From: Diploptera punctata
Taxonomy: Eukaryota; Arthropoda; Insecta; Blattodea; Blaberidae
Direction: 5' to 3'
DNA: 64,000 nt
NCBI GenBank assembly: GCA_030220185.1
Contig: JASPKZ010008346.1
Span: 248,001 to 312,000, forward strand
Part shown: one piece after another, positions 11,937-23,367 of the stretch
Layout: every line of letters begins with the position of its first letter
How positions within the stretch are numbered: position 1 is the stretch's first letter
Program-made: the position numbers and the translations under genes
The notes under the pieces: model-generated
What the model saw: only the letters and a program-made list of their open reading frames with translations
The model's database searches: none
Told to the model about the DNA's origin: nothing

Positions 11937-12896
11937 TCATCTTAATGGTTTCTCATTATTGTGAGTTTTAAAATGTTCAGCAAATCGAGATTTACGTGTA
12001 AATGATTTGTTACAATTTGTACAGTTAAATGGTTTGTCATTACTATGAATGTACAAATGTTCAGTAAGATGTGACTTCCGCTTAAATGACTTATTACAAA
12101 TATTACATTTGAAAGGTTTCTCATTATCGTGAATGTTTATATGATCATCAAGGTGACATTTCCGATAAAAAGACTTGTTACACAGTAAACATTTGAACGG
12201 TTTTCCATTATTGTCAATATGTAAATGTTCAGCAACATGAGATTTATTAGTAAATGACTCATTACACACGAAACATTTGAATGATATATCATTACTATGA
12301 ATGTTTACATGTACATAATAATTAGATTTTCGAGCAAATGATTTATTACAAATGGCACATCTGAATGGTTTTTCATTACTGTGAATTAATATATGTTCAG
12401 CGAGATGCGATTTCCTCAAAAATGACTTGTTACAGACAGAACAATTAAACAGTTTCTCATTACTATGAATGTGTAAATGTCGAATAAGACTGGATTTCTG
12501 TGGAAATAACTTGCTGCAAACAGAACATTTGAACTTTTTCTCACTACTGTGAATATATAAATGCTCAGTAAGATGAGATTTCCTAACAAATGACTTTTCA
12601 CAAAAAGTACACGTGAAAGGCTTTTCACTGCTGTGAATGTGTAAATGTTCTGTAAGATGAGATTTTCGGGCATACGACTTACTACAAAACGAACATTTGA
12701 AAGGTTTACATACATGACAAATTAAAATACCTTTCTCAGGAAATGAACGCCCACAAAAATTACACATCAAATCTTCACCTGGATCAGCATGGCAACTATA
12801 TTTATCTTCCTTTACATGCATTATATTTTGACCGCATTCTGTTTCATTTTCTTGTGGATTATATACCAATTTCTTGACAATTTCTTTTCTCTGGTC
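11937..12896 (-). CDS. Zinc-finger gene A, coding exon 3 (finger array)
   Basis: This exon begins after the acceptor ACATTTTCAG at 12897-12906 and ends at a TGA (11939-11937). Joined in phase 0 to exons 1 and 2 it gives a 378-residue protein. From about residue 127 there are nine 28-residue C2H2 units (C-x2-C-x12-H-x3-H), with linkers of the H-S-N-E-K-P-F kind in place of T-G-E-K-P. A degenerate unit, CNFCGRSFPEKG..HVC, precedes them from residue 104. Finger 6 ends H-L-H-I-D, so it lacks its last zinc ligand. The protein is probably a nuclear DNA-binding regulator; its target cannot be read. Typical positions are strongly repeated (NKSF, RKSHLTEH), as in lineage-expanded arthropod families. 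The nearest relative here is gene B, at 30.4-35.4 kb. Confidence 0.88.
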   Translation of the reverse strand, partial: DQRKEIVKKLVYNPQENETECGQNIMHVKEDKYSCHADPGEDLMCNFCGRSFPEKGILICHVCKPFKCSFCSKSYARKSHLTEHLHIHSSEKPFTCTFCEKSFVRKSHLTEHLYIHSSEKKFKCSVCSKLFPQKSSLIRHLHIHSNEKLFNCSVCNKSFLRKSHLAEHILIHSNEKPFRCAICNKSFARKSNYYVHVNIHSNDISFKCFVCNESFTNKSHVAEHLHIDNNGKPFKCLLCNKSFYRKCHLDDHINIHDNEKPFKCNICNKSFKRKSHLTEHLYIHSNDKPFNCTNCNKSFTRKSRFAEHFKTHNNEKPLR

Positions 12897-12906
12897 CTGA
12901 AAATGT

Positions 12907-14239
12907 AACACTACAGTAAGTTAGAAACATGATATATCACAGCTCAAAATTAATTATCTTTCATTCTAAGAAATACAAACATTACTTTTAGCAATGTAAA
13001 ATTTTTTAGTCATGAAAAAAGTTTCTCAACAATTTATTAACTTACACTGTATCACATCAGATATAAAATAGCTGAGAAATAGAATGTTGAAGTAGAACAT
13101 CTAGATATATAATATATATAAGATTTAGAAACAATTTACAGATATATGTATTATTCATTACAAGTTTAACATTTTTGAAAATAAAATAACCAAGAAAACA
13201 CAACTTTTCTTAGTAATAAATAAGAATATATCATTGATACTTAATTGTTTAATAGGACTAACAAAGAAAATAGATGTAGCATAGGCCACAGTAAGTCATT
13301 AGGAAAGTTAAGGTTCCCACCGTTCTACATAATCAGCATGACTTTGCCAACCATGTTACAAGGTCTGCACGACGGCTGGCTTTACTGACAACATGTGTTT
13401 GGTACTCATCTCATTAAAGGCTAAGTCGACCCAAGGGGCATGTTGCTGCCAGAACGTCTAAGCCAGTTTAACAATTGTCACCTAACCTGAGTTTGAATAT
13501 ATGACCTTCCTAATTTAACCAATTAAGCTATGCTGTACATATAAGAAGTAAAGTAGCATACAGAGAGTTTAATGTAAGAACTTGGCATAAAGATTTGGAT
13601 TATTTCAGGTTTTTGTTACAAACTGCTGTACAATGTTTTCCAATAAATATATCAATCATAAATATACTGAACCAAGTTTAGGGAGCACAAGTCTTATAGA
13701 AATAACATTATTTATTTAGGCTTAATTAAAAGTCATTAATGTTAATGAGGAATTAAATATATTCTATCATTCTTTATAGTAGTACACACTGTGATATATT
13801 AGTGACTCCACAGTGCAATAGAAAATATTACTTTCAATTTATCCCAATGTCTAAAAATTTTGGCAGTTTGCACGAATTTCTGTAAGGACACGACCATATC
13901 AGAGGAATAATAATAAGACCATAAATACTAACTAGTCAATATTAGAGAATCAGGCAAAAGTGTGAAAACACAAGACCACATATTTAGAAACAAAAATCCA
14001 CTTAGTTGAATGTATTTACTATATTCTGAAACAAATACAAATAAATTAAACATAATACATTTGTTAATAAAAATTAACATATTATGTTATTACAATATGC
14101 TCAGAAAATAGACACATCTCTGACTGAGAGATAGTGTTACAACCCCAGCAGTCATCAAGAAACACAACAGCATTATTGCCATACTACAGCTTTGGAATTT
14201 TAGCATTGCACTTACAATACTGAATACAGCTGATATTAC
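12907..14239 (-). other. Gene A intron 2
   Basis: About 1.34 kb between donor GTAATA (14239-14234) and acceptor TTTTCAG. It holds a diverged S5 SINE at 13290-13520 and is otherwise AT-rich with nothing recognised. Confidence 0.75.
13290..13520 (-). mobile_element. S5 SINE, diverged, in gene A intron
   Basis: Parallel to the SINE at 37445-37745: GTTAAGGTTCCCAC, TTTGGTACTCATCTCATT, GGCTAAGTCGACCC and GGGGCATGTTGCTGCCAGA. The tRNA-like end (about 13485-13520) is badly decayed. Confidence 0.65.
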
Positions 14240-14353
14240 CTCAAGTTTTGTTTTGATAAAAGTACATGGCTGTTCAGCTGGAAATGTCTCGTATTTAATA
14301 TCAACATTGGAGATTTGTTCTTCCACTTCTGATTTTATTTCAAATTTCACATT
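14240..14353 (-). CDS. Zinc-finger gene A, coding exon 2
   Basis: An exon of 114 nt (38 codons), phase 0 at both ends, between acceptor TTGTTACAG and donor GTAATA. It encodes an acidic, lysine-rich linker containing VKFEIKSEVEEQ and ending TKLE. The IKSE core fits the SUMO-acceptor pattern (hydrophobic-K-x-E) and is kept in the paralogous exon at 35240-35127, which suggests a conserved modification site. The role is inferred from pattern only. Confidence 0.85.
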
Positions 14354-14436
14354 CTGTAACAATAAAATTGTAGTATAACACCGTACTATCAATCCTTAAA
14401 TTCTAAAGATGACAGGAAACCGAACTTAAAACTTAC

Positions 14437-14499
14437 CTGTGATCTAGCTTCAGGGTCTGAGAGATCATCTTTATGTTTAATAGCAAATTTGCAATTCAT
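14437..14499 (-). CDS. Zinc-finger gene A, coding exon 1
   Basis: The ATG at 14499-14497 starts MNCKFAIKHKDDLSD and runs 21 codons to donor GTAAGT (14436-14431), phase 0. The exon itself begins at 14513 after acceptor TTTGCAG, so an untranslated upstream exon should exist. A possible one lies near 17546-17710, where a more GC-rich block ends in CACG followed by GTATGTG. The start choice is supported by the same 21-codon exon in gene B. Confidence 0.82.
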
Positions 14500-14513
14500 T
14501 ATAATCGAAATAC

Positions 14514-15961
14514 CTGCAAATGTCATAAACATCAATAAAAAACAATGAAATCATATGAACATATTCAAATTCCTCAAATTATTGTGCAGAATTTCTGCAC
14601 ATGATGAAACGATTCTTCACAGCTTTTCTGTCTGCAATAATTCTTCTCGTTCCCAAGTTGTCTTCAACCCCATTGGAAGAGTAGTGTTGTCAAAATAGTC
14701 ATAATTTAAAGAATACAGTTTCATCAAAAGGATGTGATCTAAAATATATATTTGTAATTCAACACAATATCAATTGTATACTACTTGTGAACTAGCTTAA
14801 TGGAAGTGTTGTGTCAATTGGATGGATTGTCATTATTCGGGAAAAATTAGAAAAGTGAATATTACTGAATATGCTCATTGAGAAATATTCATGAAGAGAT
14901 AATTGAAAATTACTTGGAGCAAGATAAACTGCAAGTGAAGAGTACAAGACATCAAGCACCTAAGAATATATTTATAAATACACCACATAGGTGGTCACTA
15001 AATTGTAACAATCTGTATATATTGCAATAGAACGAAAGAATATACATTGATTCTATTAATGATGTTAGAAAATTATGTTTAGGTTTGCTAAGAGCCATTA
15101 AATATATTCAACACCAATGGTTTAAACACACATTACATATACATATATACACATGTACTGGAAACATCTTCCAATAAAATTGTTATTGTATGTAATTGTT
15201 TTTAGTTAATGTTAGTAACTTTGAATGTTTGTAAAATATTGCCAGATAAAAATGTATGATCAATGTCGTCATGAACAGTTTGTCAACAGATATGTCTTGT
15301 TTATGCTAAATATGTATTATGCAGAATGTGCCAGATGTGAACAGATTAAAGTGGTAAGATTACAGAGTAGACCAAAACAAACTGTTTGAGATAAGGCATT
15401 TTTTATTCACATGACCTAATTAGTGAATTGTGATTGTTTTTGTCTTATGACATTTTTACTGACAAGATATTAGTAAAGTAAATATAATATCTTCACCAGT
15501 ATCAGTGCATTCAACTCTCTCATGAGAAAATGAAAATAGAACTTCCCTGAATAGTATAAATTTTGGATATTGTAGGCTTTGTATTTAAGTTAATTTGGAT
15601 ATTGGTGCTGGAGTAACAAGCTATTCATAATTATCTGTTTATGTTAAAATAAATAGTAGATTATGACCTAATTATTTTTTTGTTATACAGCTAAGAGAGG
15701 CTTAGGGTTGTCTATGCTTGGTTCTTATGAATTTTCTACCCATTACAGATGCTCTATAATCCACTATATACAAACAACTTTGGGTACTTCCTTATGTCAT
15801 TTTAGCCACAATTCTTTCCGTGGTCAGATGTAGATCATAAGGCCTAGTATCAGTATAACTGAGATTCATTTAAATTGTTTTTCTTTTCCTCTTTATATCT
15901 ATTCCTTTACAAATAAATAAATATGAGTTTTGAAATTTTCGAATTTATTACCACATACTAT
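14514..15961. other. Non-coding, probable gene A upstream intron
   Basis: AT-rich, with no repeat or gene recognised. If the first untranslated exon is near 17.6 kb, this is intron. Confidence 0.4.
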
Positions 15962-17090
15962 ATAATAATAATAATAATAATACTTTATTTATTCTGCCAG
16001 AGTTAAGGCCATAAGGTCCTCTCTTCCACTCAACCAGCACAAATACAAATAAATATTCGAGAAATATAGATATACACTATACTAATTATAAACACTTAAA
16101 GATACAATAAATGTAGCAATGTAAATGTCATGTACAAACAACATTTTATAGGGTAATAACAATAATGATAAGATAATAATAATAATAATATATGATACAT
16201 TATACGGGAAACACCAATTAATATATATATCTTACACTGGATAATAATGAAGTCGAGTTTAGAACAAATATAAATTTAGATTTCTTTTAAAAGATGCCAA
16301 TGTCCAGCAGCCCCTTATTTCTTGTGGTAGGGAATTCCAGTTGCAAGAAGTGGAGATGGTATATGACATGGAGTGATGTGATGTCCTATGTTGCGGTATA
16401 TTAAGTAAGAGACTATGTTGTGATCTTGTGTTTAAGTTATGGTTTGAGGATAGATACTGGAAACGGGATGATAAATAATTGGGAATCGAGGTATGTAGGA
16501 TCTTAAATAGGAGAATTAGACAGTGCGATTTTCTTCTCTCTTTTAGATGTAGCCATGACAATTCGTGGAATAATGGAGAAATGTGATCATATTTTCGAAC
16601 ATTAAATATGAATCTGATACACATATTATGGACACGCTGCAGTTTGTCCGACAAACCGTCACTTATGTCAGTTAGTAGAACGTCACAGTAGTCAAAATGC
16701 GGCATCACTAAAGTTTGGATTAAAATTCTTTTAAGAGTTGTAGGAAGAAAATGTTTAAGTCGCTTTAGGGAATGCATTATGGTGAAGATCCTTTTAGATG
16801 TTTGTTTTACTTGCTCATGGCATTTTAAATTAGAATCTAAGTAAAATCCCAAGTTTTTAACGACGTCGGTATAAGGAATTTGTTCATTATCTAATATGAC
16901 AGCCGGCATATTGTCATTGTTTATGAGGTGTAATAGCCTTGAATGTCCGATAATTATTGTTTGCGTTTTGTTTACATTTAGTTTCAGCCCATATTGTCTG
17001 GACCATAAAGATATATGCCTGAGGTCAGTGTTTACTTTGTCAATATATTCATTAATTTCGTATATTACGAATGAATGTGAAAAACGCATC
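15962..17090 (-). mobile_element. 5'-truncated LINE (CR1/jockey-like), RT thumb and C-terminus
   Basis: The minus strand 17089-16259 encodes an open 276-residue piece of reverse transcriptase: WSRQYGLKLNVNKTQ (after the catalytic YxDD, which is lost), VKNLGFYLDSNL, MPHFDYCDVL and LPQEIR. These are typical for CR1, jockey and related LINEs. The 3' end carries AATAAATAAAGTATTATT repeats at 15962-16000. The frame has stayed open, so the copy is relatively young, but it is truncated and lacks the endonuclease and most of the RT. Confidence 0.85.
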
Positions 17091-17545
17091 CATATAGTTT
17101 ACGGTCCACCAAATATCAACTATACTAACCTGCAACAGATGAAGTCAATTGAGAGATTACCTAAAAATTATTTACGAGGATATCGTAAAAAAAATATTTT
17201 CCTCCATTCTCCGGCTTAGACAGTGCTAATGATCGAGTTTATCTAAGTATGAAATATGATTCTATTGTTCTAATGTTTACTATAAGATATCAAATGTACC
17301 GATTATAGTCATCAGGCGTTAAAATCACAAAAATATATGTATATACATACCGGTATGTAAACACTGCCAAATATTTCACTGCATTCCGAAGCATGAAAAT
17401 CATAGAGAATGAATATGATAATGCAATGGTAAATTCACGGCCTCCGTTATCCTGGCACACGATGCAGCCAACTTCCCACTCACAAAGCTAGTTTATAATT
17501 TTACCTATCTATACTTTTAAACATGCTTTAACATCTAGGCACATA

Positions 17546-17719
17546 CCGTGGATGTTCTGAAATTCCTGTTACAAACTTCAATGACTTGTAGAGGGAATTG
17601 AGTAGATTACGTTTTTAATTAGAAACGTTGTCCGAAGATGTACTGTTTGCGTGCTGTAGTTATAAATTCACATCGCCGTTTAAATCTCCCGCGTCTGTCA
17701 GGATTAAATCTAGAGTAAT
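17546..17719 (-). promoter_or_regulatory. Candidate 5' untranslated exon of gene A
   Basis: On the minus strand, a slightly GC-richer block (GACAGACGCGGGAG, AAACGGCGATGTG) runs to CATCCACG followed by the donor-like GTATGTGCC. It would fit the acceptor at 14513. No transcript evidence is available. Confidence 0.2.
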
Positions 17720-19334
17720 TTAACATTTGGACCACAACTGCACATTTTGGAGCGAAAAACAAAACATGGGGTCACCCATAATCCTATGTTAAATAATTAT
17801 TTAAGACATTGAATTATTTTTATTTAACTTAATATAATCAAACAACTTATATCTGTATACAATAAGTAGATAGGCTAATTTTTAAGGCACTAATTAAAAG
17901 CGTGTTTTTTTCCTTTGTTTGGATATTAAATATTTCCTATCCAAATTTCTACGATTTGTTGCTTACTTCTTCACATTATTTATGTGACAATGAATAAATA
18001 ACACATGAAATATCCAATTAAGTCATAGAACGAAAAATAAAAATGTTAAATATCAAACATTATTTTCAACTCAGTTCTGTTATTGAAAAAATATGATTTT
18101 TCTCACTTTTTATATTACACATTTTTGTACTTCATGTATTACTGCTTGCAATCTTCACACACACTATTTCTGTGTCGTGCACAGGCTTCTTAAGTAGAAA
18201 CAGCAACATGCTACACCTTTCCGGTTCTTGGTTCGCGGACAGAAAGGACATCGTCCAGTTGGTGCCGTGATTTGTGTTTCCTTCACTTCACAACCGAGTA
18301 CTTGGTGAATGTTGCTCCTTAGTTGCCTTGCAAGTCTATGTTTACTATTCGGAGCCTCATATGTTTTTCACATTGTCCTAGGGCAATATTTTTAGGTTGT
18401 CTGAACGCTTGATCAATATTCTATGTTTAGAATTGCATCTAAGTATTACATATGCATTTACTGTTGCTGCATTCCAACATCCCATAGAAAATTCGTAAGG
18501 ACAATCTTCCAGTTTTCCTAGCTGCAGTCATTGAATGAGAAAGCTAATCAAATTGATCAACTCCTCCCTTCGTTCCATTATAGAAGAGAATCAACTAAAT
18601 ATGACAAACCAATAAAGGCAGGTATTTCAGCCTTGTTAGTTAGTATTAGGTAATGATGATGAGACTTGTAGAGAGTTGTCTTGTCTCTCTATTTCTTCAA
18701 TTGTGTGAGCTGCAATTTTCTCCACACTAGAATCAGGGAAGAATAAAAATCAAATATCTTTTTTCGGTTTTTTTTTCTGTATCTCTATCTATACCTTTCG
18801 ACCAAGGAAATTGATTCACTATAAATTTCTGAAGCTTCCTGCTTGTCTCAGCATGAAAAGGTTTGGTGAACCATTTACTTCCATTTTAGTCATAAATTAC
18901 TTTCTTACTAGTATTTAATATATCCTCAGAGCCCACATTAAAATCCGCCTTCATCACCTTCTCTGCCTCAGTATCATTCTCATCTTCACTCACCAATTTT
19001 TTTAAGATCTGAAAATCCCCGCTACTACACTATTTATCTGCAACCAACATACATGCAGCTTCTTTTTTAGTCAATCAACATTTATAATCCACCATAACTG
19101 TTTAATTTTCCCAGTAGATCGCTCTCCTACAAAAAGCTAATATTATAAAATACTATACACTAACCACAACGTGGGATCATATGTGACCCAAAAGCCTATA
19201 AATCTGACCATTCATTCCCATCAAGCACCGAATGTACTAAAAACGCCAGCTTTCTTTACCTTAGCATTTCATGTGCAGAATGAAATTGGTATTCGCTGGG
19301 TCACCCTTGACCCCACGTTGTGGTTCTAAGTTTA
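17720..19334 (-). mobile_element. Decayed piggyBac-like element
   Basis: Both ends lie at TTAA (17720-17723 and near 19331). They carry related termini: ACCACAAC, and further in GGGTCACCC against CCACAACGTGGGGTCA, the GTGGGGTCA..TGACCC layout common near piggyBac ends. Internally the minus strand (18300-18110) encodes GRCPFCPRTKNRKG with further cysteines, like the Cys-rich C-terminal domain of piggyBac transposases, preceded by WNAATVNAYVI. The catalytic part is unrecognisable. The TTAA-type target is known for this superfamily. Confidence 0.6.
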
Positions 19335-19611
19335 ATGATTTGTGACAACATGAAAACTACATTTATACAACCCAACATTCACTTATTTCACTTATGTCCA
19401 GTGTCCCTTCGTCACTGTAAGAACAAACGTTTATTTGCAAACTAAAATGAACCTACATGTACATTGATAATCCACGACATAATGACTGAAGTTGAAAATT
19501 GAATGAGTAATTTCACACACCAAATAAAACTAAGCAAACCTGTAACAGTAGCGGTTAAAAATCCAGAAAATGTCCCCTATTAATTAAGAGAATATACAGC
19601 TATTCTATGCC

Positions 19612-20089
19612 ACCAGTGAACATTCAATCAGAGAAAAAGTGACTTTTAGTAAGTTTTGGCCAATGTGATAACAAATGTTCCCCCTAGAGCCAAATGCCCA
19701 TATGTTGGTCACATATTCGGGGATCTAGCCCAAGGTCTACCTACTTTAATGAGTAAATGTAGGGTAAGAAAATGAGCATATTTGTGTTAATTTGGATTAG
19801 TTGGTGTGAGGAACTGGACAAGTTAGTGCACCAGATTACTTTCGTTCACTTGGCTTAAGTAATAAGTTGGCTGCTCTGTCTGAGCAATGAGTGATACACA
19901 TTTTACCTTAAAAATACGCCGGTTTTGATTACTTTTAGCTCAACTTCTCACTTAACTTTTAGGCTTTTTTTGGTTAAAAATTAACTTATATATATTTTTC
20001 TCAGGTAAGTATTTAAATATTGCAACAATAAATTCTGTGCTTTTTTATTTTTTTTTATTTCAATTTGTTGTGGCATGGTGGGATAGAAT
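19612..20089 (-). mobile_element. MITE family X1, copy 3 (inverted)
   Basis: Bounded by ATTCTATGCCACC (19612-19624) and GGTGGGATAGAAT (20077-20089). The interior is the reverse complement of the element at 4996-5507. It is non-coding, and its 478-bp length defines the intact size best. Confidence 0.75.
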
Positions 20090-20621
20090 CCCTGAAAATG
20101 CTTTCTTGAAATCTTCCAATTATTGTTTTCAGTTATTTTTCATTCCCGGTAACAATAAATATTACAGTCATTTTAACGGTTGCAAAATATTAACAATTGC
20201 AGGTTCTTCATAGATAATAAATTGTACAAATGTATATATAGTGGCATAAACATTGTATGATTATAACATAATCACATTTAATGTATAAAATAAAAAATAA
20301 AATAATTATGAAAACCAGTTACGAAGTTCTAGCTTCCCCATCTTCCGTTGCATTAGGCTATTCAAGTACGTTCTCTAATCTGTGTTCCCGACATCCTTAT
20401 ATCTGTATAAAAATGTTCTTAAACCTTCGAATTCAGGGTCGCCAACTCAATAACAGAGATTTTTTTTAATTATAGCGCTTTTTTATATATAAAGCACACA
20501 TCGATTTATTGTTTATATTACGGTATATTGAATCTTTAATAGTACTATGATTTGGGTGGCTTGCTTCCAAGAGTATTATGCTTTTTACATATTTTACAGA
20601 ACATTTTTTTATTCAATTCCC

Positions 20622-20992
20622 AGGTTGTCATTTCGACATTTTCTGTTGTTCTTTTCTGGCATTGTGGTAATTGCCACTTCTGACGTTGGGGCCGTCTGGA
20701 AGACGGGATTACGGCTGAACCGAGTGATAGAATAGGTGGTAATGTTGATGTTAGTGGTGCACCGGGAGAGTATTTAATCCTAAACTTAATCTAAGGCGAA
20801 TATTAATGATGATGATTATGAATGCCATATGATTGTCGGGGATCGTTTGGGCGGTTATCTGGCATTTGTCATACAAGTGAGAAAAAAACCCGAAGAATAA
20901 CCCAATCAGGAAACTTGTCCGAACCAAGGATCGAACCCAGGCCAGCTGTGTGACAAGGCAGCACACTACCTTAAGACCACAGCAGTGGACTA
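20622..20992 (-). mobile_element. S1 SINE, second-tail subtype
   Basis: The tRNA-like head (GTCCACTGCTGTGGTCTTAAGG; B box GGGTTCGATCC) and the GAGGTTTTT..CTCAC body match the S1 SINE at 1811, but the tail is different (GGTGCACCGGGAGAG, GTCTGGAAGACGGG, GACATTTTC). The same tail occurs at 46325-46676. Confidence 0.75.
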
Positions 20993-21093
20993 AATATCTG
21001 TAATTTTGTTTTGTGCCGATCAATTTTATTAATTCTTATAAGTATTGTATCCTTATTTCATTCAGTATTATTTCCCCTAATAATAAACTCCTA

Positions 21094-21111
21094 ACACACA
21101 CACACACACAC
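21094..21111. repeat. (AC)n microsatellite
   Basis: Short AC run abutting the left arm of the mariner-like derivative. Confidence 0.9.
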
Positions 21112-21112
21112 A

Positions 21113-21656
21113 TATCAAAAAGGATGGCGCAAACTTACACGGTTGAAAGTACACGATAATAGAAGCAACAATGTCCCAGTAAACGTGGGTCCGCAAACGA
21201 GCCGTTTGCAAGATAATTACGAATGTATGGTTACAAGCCGCCACTGACTTCATTGTAAACATCGTCCTAGTTAGTACAAATTAATTTTAATTTAGACTTT
21301 ACTATTAATTTTTCATCTCATTTAGTTCACATTTCACAGTTCACATCACTTATGGGTTACCTGCTAAAGGAGGTGTTCGAAGTGTCTTCCTTGCATCTGG
21401 ATGCAATACTGTGCTCGTCTCTGCAATGAATGTCGAATTCTTTCGAAAACCCCAGGATCATTCCTAAATTCTTGACAAGCATGTACAACTCTCTACTCCA
21501 GTTCTTCAACCGTGTCAGTGGCGGCTGGTAACCATACATTCGTAATTATCTCGCAAACGGCTCGTTTGCGGACCCATGTTTACTGGGACATTGTTGCTTC
21601 TATTATCGTGTACGTTCAACCATGTAAGTTTGCGCCATCCTTTTTTATACACCCTG
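21113..21656 (-). mobile_element. Tc1/mariner derivative with about 125-bp inverted ends
   Basis: The right end reads CACCCTG|TA, giving terminus CAGGGTGTATAAAAAAGG. The left arm (21113-21240) is its inverted copy but lacks the outermost bases, replaced by an AC repeat. The interior on the minus strand encodes the transposase C-terminus: TVEELEYRVVHACQEFRNDP, then GRHFEHLL. That ending is common to insect Tc1/mariner-type transposases. It is an internally deleted, non-autonomous copy. Confidence 0.75.
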
Positions 21657-21660
21657 TATA

Positions 21661-22100
21661 TGTCATATGGGAGCCAGAGGGGTAGTATGTGGTCTCGAGG
21701 GTATATACCTTGTTGGCGGGTATATACTACTAAAACTCGAGAAATGCCATTGATTCCTACCAAGACCGATGCACACACGTCCTCGTCGTGGCTCCTGGTT
21801 AAAGCTAAGTGGTGCAAGGGCAAAAAGTGAGTTTCCGACGCTTGAAAATCGGGACTGGCCAACTAAGGAAGACAACTCTGACAGGAAACATCGGTCCTCC
21901 AGGATAGCTGGGGGTTGGGCATAGGGTTGACACCCCTATACCGTTAAAATATAACTGTCCCGAAACCAGAAGAACAATATGCCGGACGGAACTTTCTACG
22001 ACGACATAAAGCACAGAACAGGGAAGTCTGGCATAGGTTTCTGAAGGCGGCCAAGGCCCACATGGGGCTGTCGAGCCAATTATGATGATGATGATGATAT
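21661..22100 (+). mobile_element. LINE 3' end with (GAT)n tail
   Basis: A GC-richer block ends in GGGGCTGTCGAGCC and a (TGA)n tail at 22081-22098, a 3' terminal pattern seen in RTE-like insect LINEs. The coding match is weak, so the clade is uncertain. Confidence 0.5.
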
Positions 22101-22281
22101 GTCATATATATTTGAAAGGTCAAATAAAGCTGTTTGGAAATACAGTATAAAATATCACACTCTTGGAATAATAATATGCTCATGTTGGGGAAATGTAAAA
22201 TATTAAAATGCCTAATAATGTATTTAAAACACCAAAAATCAAGAAGTATATTGAAAAGAGTAAGAAACTTTTCTCAAACAA

Positions 22282-22446
22282 TTCTGTACAAAATTGCATC
22301 ACCATCATTGGTGCGACCGTCCTTTTAGTTTGACCTTAGACTCCCTCATAACAACTATCCATTCTCTTTGGTCAGTGGCTTTACTTCTCCAATTTGTTAT
22401 TCTAATATTCCGTAGGTCCGCCTGCATGTCGTCCATCCAACATAAT
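22282..22446 (-). mobile_element. LINE ORF2 C-terminal fragment
   Basis: The minus strand reads WMDDMQADLRNIRITNWRSKATDQREW and on, the usual D-x-x-x-x-x-L ... N-W-R-x-x-A-x-D-R-x-x-W end of a LINE ORF2. No flanking duplication was recognised. Confidence 0.7.
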
Positions 22447-23261
22447 TACACCAAATATTAATTTCCAAACTCTATGTTGTACTGTACTGGCTACGACAGA
22501 CTGCACACTGAAAACCACTTTATAGAAATCAATCTTTTCCCATAGATTTTCTTTGACTTGGAAAATGAATACTAATGTAATTTCATCATTTAAATATAAA
22601 TAAGTACAGAGAACACTGTTAATAATGAACAGATTTGTTACTATTTCTTGTACAAACTTAGATAAGAGATTTTTTTGGGCACAGATCTCTATGTAATGTA
22701 TATTATAAACATGGTTTTTAAACAGAAACACAAGATCTGGGAAAATTAGCATGGTATCAAATAAAAAGATATTTGTCACAGAAAATAGTCATCATTGGTT
22801 GCGCAACAACCTATCATGGGCTATTTCTAAGAAGCTCTCAATTCATAACGTTTCTCATTAAATTTCTTATTTTAAACTTCCCATTATCCTCAAAGACAGG
22901 GGCTTACCATATTCTATTCTTAGTTCTTCCTGAGCCACTTATCATTCAAGTATTTCCCTATATTTCTCTATATTAATTAATTGCAGATGTGTAGCCATCT
23001 TAAGCACTTACTTTTGATAAATTTGACCAGAACTCCCTATATAATTCAAGGTTCTTTCTTCTCAATTTTCTTGGCTCATACTCCTCCAGTAACACTTCTC
23101 AGGATCCCTCTTTGTAATCAGCCTCCAGTGTTTTCATTAATACATGTGTCTGAGAGACATATGTAGCAACTAGTGTGATTTAAACTTTAAATCTCATTAC
23201 AACATTTCTCATAATCCATAATAACCATTATAGCAGCTAAAATATGCTTCCAAATATCTCT
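22447..23261. other. AT-rich stretch
   Basis: No supported gene or repeat seen. Confidence 0.4.
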
Positions 23262-23367
23262 TTCCATGAGAAAATTTCTTCCTCCATGGGGACTTGAACC
23301 AGTGCAACTCCGTAGCTCTGCACCAAGGCCTCTTACATTAAACCACTCAGCTATGGTGCAGGACGTT
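23262..23367 (-). mobile_element. S2 SINE head fragment
   Basis: Matches the tRNA-like half of the S2 SINE: CCATGGGGACTTGAACCAGTG (B-box side) and CACCAAGGCCTCTTACATTAAACC (A-box side). The body is missing. Confidence 0.7.

Noticed and set aside
15780..15960. Possible host exon upstream of the CR1-like LINE end
   Set aside because: No open frame with splice sites; probably unique intronic sequence.
22402..22779. 125-codon minus-strand frame
   Set aside because: Its end overlaps a LINE fragment in another frame and the rest has no recognisable content.
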